DNA of 5,647 nucleotides from JAWXVD01 sp044425705 (GTDB lineage: Bacteria; Bacillota; Clostridia; Lachnospirales; Lachnospiraceae), in the NCBI GenBank assembly GCA_044425705.1, contig JAWXVD010000175.1, positions 1 through 5,647 of the forward strand, written 5' to 3'. This document shows positions 1 through 4,781 of this stretch, piece after piece. A program made the position numbers and the translations under genes. Within the stretch, counting starts at the first letter, position 1, and every line of letters starts with the position of its first letter. Below the pieces are notes generated by a model. The model ran no database searches. It was not told where the DNA came from and saw only the letters and a program-made list of their open reading frames with translations.

Positions 1-70
1 TTTAGTTATTCAGTACAAGATACTATGACTGTCATACACATTTAGCTCAAGTTAACGAGGTAACTATTTA

Positions 71-104
71 TAAAAAAGCCCGTAAAATTAATGATTTAGG
101 GCTT
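71..104 (-). terminator. Terminator-like hairpin facing the minus strand
   Basis: AAGCCC (76-81) pairs with GGGCTT (99-104). The stem continues, after one bulged G, with TAAA (83-86) against TTTA (95-98), leaving an 8-nt loop. On the plus strand the hairpin is followed by GACAAT and has no T-run. On the minus strand GGGCTT runs straight into a tract of T residues (complement of 72-77), which is the layout of a Rho-independent terminator for leftward transcription. No minus-strand gene is evident immediately to the right, so the transcript it would stop is unknown. It could also act simply as a structured leader just ahead of the ribosome binding site of the gene at 132. Folding energy was not computed. 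Confidence 0.45.
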
Positions 105-131
105 GACAATATAGGAAGGATATATAGTTTT

Positions 132-494
132 ATGAATGAACTACTAAAACAATTAATGACCGACTACAATTTTACTATTTTATTTCAAGATAAAGAAGTA
201 GCTAAAGTCACAATAACTAATCATAGAAAAAATGTAACAATCGAAAAATTAGTGCCTGATGGAATGTATCAACCTTTTGGTGGACATAAGTTAGATTTAG
301 AAAGGGTGTATCGCTTTTTGCAGGATAGATGTTACGAAGATTGCTATGCTGGATTAGATGAAGTCTTATCAATGGCTGAAATGACTGAAAACAATCCCTG
401 GGAATGGAATCGTAAATCTCACGGACGAACAACAGCTGATTGTTTTTGGATTAGATTTGAAGGCGAAGACTTAACTTGGAAAGATGTAAGTTAA
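132..494 (+). CDS. Uncharacterised 120-aa protein, partner of the HipA-like kinase
   Basis: This is a small soluble protein with no signal peptide or membrane segment. The start is ATG 132 behind AGGAAGGA (113-120). The spacing of about 11 nt is long, but no other ATG, GTG or TTG lies in frame upstream before the stop at 3-5. Visible features are a beta-rich N-terminus (residues 13-30), a helical stretch with FLQDR at 62-66, and a conserved-looking C-terminus with SHGRT (96-100), DCFWIRF (103-109) and DLTWKDV (113-119). From memory, this pattern (an 'FLxxR' helix, then 'GRxxxDxFWIRF') recurs in clostridial proteins encoded next to HipA-like kinases; I cannot confirm it by search. It ends 28 nt before the preferred kinase start, so the two are very likely co-transcribed. 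By position it could replace the missing N-terminal subdomain of the kinase, as HipS does in three-part HipBST systems, or inhibit it. No HTH motif is seen, so it is not an obvious HipB. Coding status is confident; function is unknown. Confidence 0.8.
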   Translation: MNELLKQLMTDYNFTILFQDKEVAKVTITNHRKNVTIEKLVPDGMYQPFGGHKLDLERVYRFLQDRCYEDCYAGLDEVLSMAEMTENNPWEWNRKSHGRTTADCFWIRFEGEDLTWKDVS

Positions 495-522
495 ATCCTG
501 AGAGGAAGGAATGATTTTTGAC

Positions 523-1290
523 ATGGAAAATTTAAATAACTTTGAAGTAAATAATATGTCCTATGTTGCTCTATTAACAAGTAGCAAGGGCGCACAAAAA
601 AAATTTTATCAAGATGGATATTTTTATAAACTAGATAAACATGGGCGAGAAGGACTTGTAGAAAGACTATCTTCCATAGTATTAAGTGAGTCCAATATTG
701 AAAATTATGTTACTTATGAGCAATGTCTAATTAATGGTAAAAATGGATGTCGTTCTTTCAATTTTTTGAAAGAAAACGAAGGATTTGTCAGTATACAGAG
801 GCTGTATGATTTTCATGTTGGCTGCGATATTGGAAATCAGCTATATCAAATGCAGGAAGCAAAAGACAGAATTGCATTCACTTTAGATTTTATTAAAGAA
901 ATCACAAATTTAGATGCAAAAGACTATTTAGGTAAAATGCTTTCCTTCGATGCATTAATTTTAAATACTGATAGACATTTTCACAATATTGGATTTATTA
1001 TAAATTCCAAAACTGATCAATTCTCATATTCCCCTATATTTGATAATGGAAATGCATTATTAAGCGACTACGGTGAATTTCCACATTTTTATTCCTTAGA
1101 TGAGAATATACTAAAAGTATCTGGAAAACCATTTTTATCAAACTTGGAAATGCAAGCCTACTTATTTGATTTTCCATTAAAACTAAACTATAAAAATATT
1201 GAGCAAAAATTACAACACGAACCACCATGCCGAGAAATAGAGGTTTTGAGATTTCAAATGGAAAAATATAGAAATATTTTTGAATCTTAA
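523..1290 (+). CDS. Compact HipA-fold Ser/Thr kinase-like protein
   Basis: This cytoplasmic protein of about 255 aa belongs to the HipA kinase superfamily, whose members phosphorylate proteins (E. coli HipA targets glutamyl-tRNA synthetase). Numbered from the preferred ATG 523, it shows T-S-S-K-G-A-Q-K-K (19-27), resembling the Gly-rich loop with autophosphorylated Ser in HipA; Lys36 in YFYKLD, the likely ATP-binding Lys; NTDRHFHN (148-155) with catalytic Asp150 and metal-binding Asn155; and IFDNG (173-177) with Asp174 as the DFG-like residue. The Asp-to-Asn gap of 5 and Asn-to-Asp gap of 19 match HipA closely. E. coli HipA is about 440 aa; this protein has almost nothing before the Ser-Ser loop, so the N-terminal subdomain is absent. 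ATG 511 lies in frame, but the AGAGGAAGG site (501-509) almost touches it, so ATG 523 is the better start. It follows the 120-aa gene in an apparent operon. Substrate and toxicity are unknown. Confidence 0.85.
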   Translation: MENLNNFEVNNMSYVALLTSSKGAQKKFYQDGYFYKLDKHGREGLVERLSSIVLSESNIENYVTYEQCLINGKNGCRSFNFLKENEGFVSIQRLYDFHVGCDIGNQLYQMQEAKDRIAFTLDFIKEITNLDAKDYLGKMLSFDALILNTDRHFHNIGFIINSKTDQFSYSPIFDNGNALLSDYGEFPHFYSLDENILKVSGKPFLSNLEMQAYLFDFPLKLNYKNIEQKLQHEPPCREIEVLRFQMEKYRNIFES

Positions 1291-1364
1291 CCAAATTCTT
1301 ATCCATAAGCACTAATCATTCAAACTAAAAATAAACTGATTTATTCATTTCCTCACTTCATCAA

Positions 1365-1409
1365 AACACCCAGCACTATTCAACAATTTCATGAATAATA
1401 TTGGGTGTT
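1365..1409. terminator. Bidirectional terminator between convergent genes
   Basis: AACACCCA (1365-1372) pairs perfectly with TGGGTGTT (1402-1409). Inside it TATTCA (1377-1382) pairs with TGAATA (1392-1397), giving a two-tier hairpin. Rightward it is followed by ATTTTAT; leftward by TTGA after the TT of the stem, so both sides are moderately U-rich. It lies between the stop of the plus-strand kinase (1290) and the stop of the minus-strand htrA gene (1436), exactly where a shared terminator is expected. The rest of 1291-1435 shows no other feature. Confidence 0.7.
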
Positions 1410-1435
1410 ATTTTATGATTCTTTATCTTGTTTTA

Positions 1436-2977
1436 CTATTGTTCTTCCGCTACTACACTAGCAATAGAATCTCCCAAAGTCACTGTCACCGTTTTCTCTT
1501 GATATCCTCCAGAGACTGGTTCTTGAATGGTGATTTCTACTACATCACCTTTAGCATAATACTCTAAATATCCTTGCAAATCTTCCATGCAAGTCACTTC
1601 TTCCCCTTCAAATGCAGTAATAATATCACCCTTTGAAAGTCCCGCATTTGCACCAGCAAATCCTTCGTATACCTGTGCTACATATGCACCTGTAGGAATA
1701 CCATACATTGCTTCTACATCTGATGTTACGTTAACACCTGTGATGCCTAAATAACCACGTCCTTCTTCTGCTACTTTTACCATGGTTTCTTTCACCATTA
1801 ATTCTTCAATAATTGGAGTTGCAGCAGAAATTGGAATAGCATATCCCATACCTTCAATGACTGTTCCACCAATTTTATTGGAATTAATGCCAATTACTTC
1901 TCCATTCATATTCAATAATGCACCACCAGAATTTCCTGGATTAATTGCTGCATCTGTCTGTATTAATTCCGTGGTTTCGTCACTTGTCTCATCCATAGAA
2001 ATACTTCTGTTGACCGCACTGATTACACCTGTTGTTACCGATTGTCCGTATCCCAAAGCATTTCCAATAGCAATAGCAGGCTCCCCTACTTGTAGACTAT
2101 CTGAATCCCCTAATGTGGCAATAGAAATACTCTCTTTAGTATCTGTATCAAGATCATCAAAATTAACTGCAATGACCGCTAAATCCATGCTAGAATCTAC
2201 ACCTTTCACACTGGCTGTAGCCTCTCCACCATTGATAAATTGTACTGTCAATACATTAGCATCTGCAATGACGTGGTTATTTGTTACAATCAACAATTCT
2301 GTTTCGTTTTCACCAATAATAATACCAGAACCACTAGATACTACTTCACTCTCCATACTTTGCCCAAAATAACTAGCCACCTCCATATACGTATTGGTAA
2401 TGGAAACTACCGATGGCATTACCGCCTCTACTACTTCCGTTACGTCTGTAACAACTGTTGTGCTAGTAACAGTATCTAATGTAGCACTTTGTGTACTGCT
2501 TTCCGCTACTGCATCTCCTAAAACTTCTTCAATATCTAATACATCTGCAGTGGTTTCTTGCACCTGCTCTTCCTCCAAATTTACAATTTGGTTTACCGCA
2601 AAAAAACTAACACCTGCTGCCAAACCAAAGAAGAGTCCTGCCAATGTTCCACCTAATATTTTTTTCCAAATACTGCTTTCTTTCTTGCCATTTCCTCCAT
2701 TGGTTGGTCTTCCACTGGTATTTCTCCTTGGTCCACCTTGAAAAGAATCTCTTTCTGAGTGTGAATAGTGATAAATACCACTGTTGTGATTTGTGTTCCC
2801 ACCCTGATTCTGATTATCATAATAAGTATTTCCCGTCTGCTGTCTTTGGTTATCTACATGGTTATAATAATTTTGTCCACTTTCCCCTGAAAATGTTCCT
2901 CCACTAAATGTGTTTTGTTCTCCTTCGCCATTTTGATTTATATTTTGATGATTCATTTCATTTTTATCGTCAAACAT
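1436..2977 (-). CDS. htrA: HtrA/DegP-type membrane-anchored serine protease (S1C family, one PDZ domain)
   Basis: This 513-aa protein is a trypsin-like quality-control protease that degrades misfolded exported proteins outside the membrane. Residues 1-103 are a hydrophilic cytoplasmic segment very rich in Asn, Gln, Gly, Ser and Tyr. WKKILGG then leads a single membrane helix at about 104-132, followed by an acidic/Thr-rich linker (135-180). The protease domain spans about 181-400, with the triad His235 (TNNHVIA), Asp265 (SMDLAVI) and Ser350 (NPGNSGGALL). One PDZ domain covers about 405-500. All catalytic residues are present and the reading frame is intact. The start is ATG at 2977, preceded by GCGAGG with a 7-nt gap; a longer reading frame back to 3055 has no such site and adds an untypical basic N-terminus. 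It lies 184 nt downstream of hipA on the same strand, but that gap looks like its own promoter region. Related bacilli control htrA through the CssRS envelope-stress system; whether this applies here is not shown. Confidence 0.95.
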   Translation of the reverse strand: MFDDKNEMNHQNINQNGEGEQNTFSGGTFSGESGQNYYNHVDNQRQQTGNTYYDNQNQGGNTNHNSGIYHYSHSERDSFQGGPRRNTSGRPTNGGNGKKESSIWKKILGGTLAGLFFGLAAGVSFFAVNQIVNLEEEQVQETTADVLDIEEVLGDAVAESSTQSATLDTVTSTTVVTDVTEVVEAVMPSVVSITNTYMEVASYFGQSMESEVVSSGSGIIIGENETELLIVTNNHVIADANVLTVQFINGGEATASVKGVDSSMDLAVIAVNFDDLDTDTKESISIATLGDSDSLQVGEPAIAIGNALGYGQSVTTGVISAVNRSISMDETSDETTELIQTDAAINPGNSGGALLNMNGEVIGINSNKIGGTVIEGMGYAIPISAATPIIEELMVKETMVKVAEEGRGYLGITGVNVTSDVEAMYGIPTGAYVAQVYEGFAGANAGLSKGDIITAFEGEEVTCMEDLQGYLEYYAKGDVVEITIQEPVSGGYQEKTVTVTLGDSIASVVAEEQ

Positions 2978-3074
2978 ATGGTAACCTCGCTTTCTATATT
3001 GTACTGTATTGTTACTGGTCACCCCTGATCTGCAACCTGTTTTTAGGTACAACAACTTTTGATTTCATAAACAT

Positions 3075-3130
3075 AGTATATTTGTAAAATGTGTCCATTA
3101 TGTGACAAAATTCTATAAATCTTGTGAAAA
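3075..3130 (-). promoter_or_regulatory. Candidate htrA promoter region with TTTTCACA-like elements
   Basis: Reading the minus strand toward htrA, TTTTCACA (3130-3123) is followed by TTTTGTCACA (3110-3101), then TACAAA (3086-3081) and TATACT (3080-3075). TTGTCA (3108-3103) with a 16-nt spacer to TACAAA is a plausible but weak sigma-A promoter. TATACT is the better -10 hexamer but has no good -35 at 16-18 nt. The two TGTGA cores (plus strand 3101-3105 and 3123-3127) are 22 bp apart, about two helical turns, and resemble the TTTTCA-type octamers I recall from Bacillus htrA promoters. This is pattern matching only. The untranslated leader would be roughly 90 nt. The rest of 2978-3161 shows no clear hipA terminator. 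Confidence 0.3.
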
Positions 3131-3161
3131 ATTAATTTTGCATCAAAACTGTATCACATCT

Positions 3162-4286
3162 TTAAAATAGCTCATAAACATCTACACATGCTTTCACTTC
3201 ATCTATGATATTTTTAGCAACTCTACTCTTTAGTCCGATTTGATTAGCAACTTCCATCATATCCTGTACCGTAGGATTCTTCCCATTCCCATTTACCGTG
3301 GTTGCATGCTCACCTCCAATTGAAAAACTATAAGTCAAGTCATATGCTGGTGATAACTTCCAACCTTTTGCTTCCATGTCATATATAAATGTAAAATTTT
3401 TGGAATGATCATCTCTATTATGGGCAAAAACATTAAAGCACATTTGCCTAAATAAAACCTCTACTTGTTGAAAATCATTTGTTAATTGCAACGTTAATTT
3501 CATTAAAATATGATAATCTAAATTTGGAATCCTATGGGATGTTTCTAACAATCCTGCTACAGAAATCATATGTTTTCTTCCTATTTCACCATTATGAACA
3601 TTGATACGATCGAATCTTTTCGTTCCAAAATAACCACTACATACTTTAGATGGAAATAATTTTGTATCCATCATGGAAATGCCACATTCCTTTGCACATA
3701 GTGAATAGCGATATTCTTGTTCGCCTATATTTAATTTATCATGGATGGATGGAAATTTAATAATCCACTCTTCTCCATTAATCATCGTTAGAATTTTGGG
3801 TCTTGCCCCACCTGAGGAACCACCCAGATAAAATAATTGATCCAAATCTTCCGAAAAGTCTGTTTTCAACATATGTGCACATTCATAGGCTATTTTATCT
3901 AAATCTAAATCTGTTTCCATCTTTTCAAATGGCAAACTTGGTTCATATGTTAATGCCCCCATACCCGAATCACCAACAATTGCAAGTCTATCTAATGTGC
4001 CTATTTCTCTGGGATTCATCCCATTCTTCAGCATCAGTCTGTCTACCAATAATCTTCCCCATCCATCCGGTAAGCTGTCCGAAAAAACACCAAAAATACC
4101 ATCTAGTGGATCAATTTTAGGAATAAACACTTTTTTTTCTAAAGGCAATGAAAATGGACTAATCGAAAATCCATTCGTCAGCCAGCTATCTTCGTATTCA
4201 AATGCAACCAGTTGTCTTCCATAAGAAGCCAACTTTCCAACCTTTTCCCTCCTAAAGAAAACGTCTAATTGCTTAATATTTCCCAT
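3162..4286 (-). CDS. hipA: HipA toxin, Ser/Thr protein kinase (type II toxin-antitoxin)
   Basis: This 374-aa HipA kinase is somewhat shorter than E. coli HipA (about 440 aa) but has the full architecture. The N-terminal subdomain (about 1-115) carries FGVFSDSLPDGWGR (65-78), typical of HipA. The Gly-rich loop LGGSSGGARPK (154-164) holds Ser157 and Ser158, the likely autophosphorylation site that switches the enzyme off. Lys177 (WIIKFPS) is the ATP-site Lys. HNRDDHSKN (289-297) supplies catalytic Asp292 and metal-binding Asn297, and SPAYD (312-316) supplies the DFG-like Asp316. Known HipA enzymes phosphorylate aminoacyl-tRNA synthetases and arrest translation; the target here is unknown. The start is ATG 4286, six nt after a perfect AGGAGG (4298-4293); TTG just upstream at 4289 is too close to that site. 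The gene overlaps the end of hipB by 14 nt, so translation is probably coupled, with antitoxin made first. No inactivating change is seen. Confidence 0.95.
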   Translation of the reverse strand: MGNIKQLDVFFRREKVGKLASYGRQLVAFEYEDSWLTNGFSISPFSLPLEKKVFIPKIDPLDGIFGVFSDSLPDGWGRLLVDRLMLKNGMNPREIGTLDRLAIVGDSGMGALTYEPSLPFEKMETDLDLDKIAYECAHMLKTDFSEDLDQLFYLGGSSGGARPKILTMINGEEWIIKFPSIHDKLNIGEQEYRYSLCAKECGISMMDTKLFPSKVCSGYFGTKRFDRINVHNGEIGRKHMISVAGLLETSHRIPNLDYHILMKLTLQLTNDFQQVEVLFRQMCFNVFAHNRDDHSKNFTFIYDMEAKGWKLSPAYDLTYSFSIGGEHATTVNGNGKNPTVQDMMEVANQIGLKSRVAKNIIDEVKACVDVYELF

Positions 4287-4557
4287 CAATTACCTCCTGA
4301 ATTGACTGAAATGGCACTTCTTGAAATAGCTCCTCCAATCCTCCTTCAATTTCTAGAGCTATGGCTATTTTAGTCAATGAGAATAATGAAATTTCACCAA
4401 GTGTTTCAAATCGTTTCACCGAGCCTAAACTAACACCTGCTTTTTCGCTTAACTTTGCCTGTGTTAATTTTCTTCTCTTCCGTATCCCTTGTACTCTCTT
4501 TGCAATTTCTAGATTAATTTCTTTTGGCGTTTTCTGTTCTAAAAATTTTATATTCAT
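4273..4557 (-). CDS. hipB: HipB-like XRE-family antitoxin and autorepressor
   Basis: This 94-aa protein has one Cro/C1-type helix-turn-helix domain (about residues 16-72). Helix 2 is LTQAKLSEKA (31-40), the turn is GVS (41-43), and the recognition helix is LGSVKRFETLG (44-54). The size matches E. coli HipB (88 aa). A 16-residue tail (79-94) after the HTH domain is where HipB proteins commonly contact HipA. By family knowledge it should dimerise, bind its own promoter and hold HipA inactive. It is the first gene of the hipBA unit, and its last 14 nt overlap hipA. The start at 4557 is the only credible one: no other Met occurs in the protein, and an in-frame stop lies about 27 nt upstream. There is no Shine-Dalgarno sequence before this ATG, in contrast to the perfect site before hipA; see the promoter entry for why the message may be leaderless. 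Confidence 0.92.
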   Translation of the reverse strand: MNIKFLEQKTPKEINLEIAKRVQGIRKRRKLTQAKLSEKAGVSLGSVKRFETLGEISLFSLTKIAIALEIEGGLEELFQEVPFQSIQEVIDGKY

Positions 4558-4606
4558 AGATAATATTTTAATCTTTTTATATTATTTTGTCAACAAAAGA
4601 TAATAT
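4558..4606. repeat. AGATAATAT repeats around the hipB promoter, candidate HipB operators
   Basis: AGATAATAT occurs at 4558-4566 and again at 4598-4606, exactly 40 bp apart (about four helical turns). An inverted near-copy, ATATTATTT (8 of 9 to the reverse complement), lies between them at 4579-4587. The copies bracket the -10 and -35 elements, the expected place for operators of an autorepressing HipB. The region is very AT-rich, so chance similarity is possible. Confidence 0.4.
4565..4593 (-). promoter_or_regulatory. hipBA promoter, near-consensus sigma-A type
   Basis: On the minus strand a perfect TTGACA (4593-4588) is followed by a 17-nt spacer and TAAAAT (4570-4565), five of six matches to TATAAT. 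Transcription would start about 7 nt after the -10, near 4558, while the hipB ATG begins at 4557. The predicted hipB message therefore has essentially no 5' untranslated region, which agrees with the missing ribosome binding site. Confidence 0.75.
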
Positions 4607-4611
4607 ATTAG

Positions 4612-4692
4612 CTATACATTTAAATTAGCATGCTCCATCGCTTTATCTAAGCCTGGCAACTTTACCTCTTTACTATAACCATACTTTATCAT
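4612..4692 (-). pseudogene. Coding-like vestige, possible C-terminal remnant of an unidentified gene
   Basis: Read leftward, this stretch encodes 26 residues, MIKYGYSKEVKLPGLDKAME then HANLNV, ending in TAG at 4614-4612. The composition looks like real protein, and the DNA at about 4629-4680 is richer in G and C than the flanking intergenic DNA. No ribosome binding site precedes the ATG, and a TAA lies in the same frame a few codons upstream (after the codons for HTYY). It may be the tail of a lost gene, a tiny protein, or a chance open frame. I do not recognise the family. The plus-strand promoter at 4669-4697 overlaps it. Confidence 0.25.
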
Positions 4693-4697
4693 ATAAT
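4669..4697 (+). promoter_or_regulatory. Candidate promoter of the LTA-synthase-like gene
   Basis: TTTACT (4669-4674, four of six to TTGACA) is followed by a 17-nt spacer and a perfect TATAAT (4692-4697). The predicted start near 4704 gives a leader of about 78 nt. That leader contains an A/T-only-flanked hairpin, TTTTTAACTA (4713-4722) against TAGTT plus AAAAA (4731-4741, one bulged T); there is no T-run after it, so it is not an obvious terminator. Confidence 0.55.
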
Positions 4698-4781
4698 AAG
4701 TGTGCTTTTATTTTTTTAACTAGAAAGATTTAGTTTAAAAAGTGAATATTTTTCAACAACTAAAAAGGATGGTTATTATAT

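Noticed and set aside
1..45. Possible C-terminal end of an upstream gene (frame 1, ending TAG at 43-45).
   Set aside because: Only 14 codons are visible, with no recognisable motif and no terminator of the right orientation after it.
103..128. TTGACA (103-108) and TATAGT (123-128) as a promoter for the plus-strand kinase operon.
   Set aside because: The spacer is only 14 nt and transcription would start inside the coding region after ATG 132.
6..131. Open frame with protein-like content running in frame into the 120-aa gene (LFSTRYYDCHTHLAQ... up to ATG 132).
   Set aside because: It contains no ATG, GTG or TTG start, follows a TAG at 3-5, and the AGGAAGGA site at 113-120 supports ATG 132. 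It could be a remnant, but the case is too weak to annotate.
1782..2372. Long plus-strand open frame opposite htrA.
   Set aside because: It is antisense to the conserved protease domain with its full catalytic triad, has no ribosome binding site and reads like a complement of a real gene.
2978..3055. N-terminal extension of HtrA to an ATG at 3055.
   Set aside because: The GCGAGG site and 7-nt gap fit ATG 2977; the extension has no such site and overlaps the probable leader.
3128..3139. Perfect palindrome AAAATTAATTTT downstream of hipA, considered as a terminator.
   Set aside because: It has only A/T pairs and no proper loop, so it would not form a stable hairpin.
4361..4603. Plus-strand open frame opposite hipB.
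   Set aside because: It is the complement of the HTH gene and its promoter, and has no independent support.
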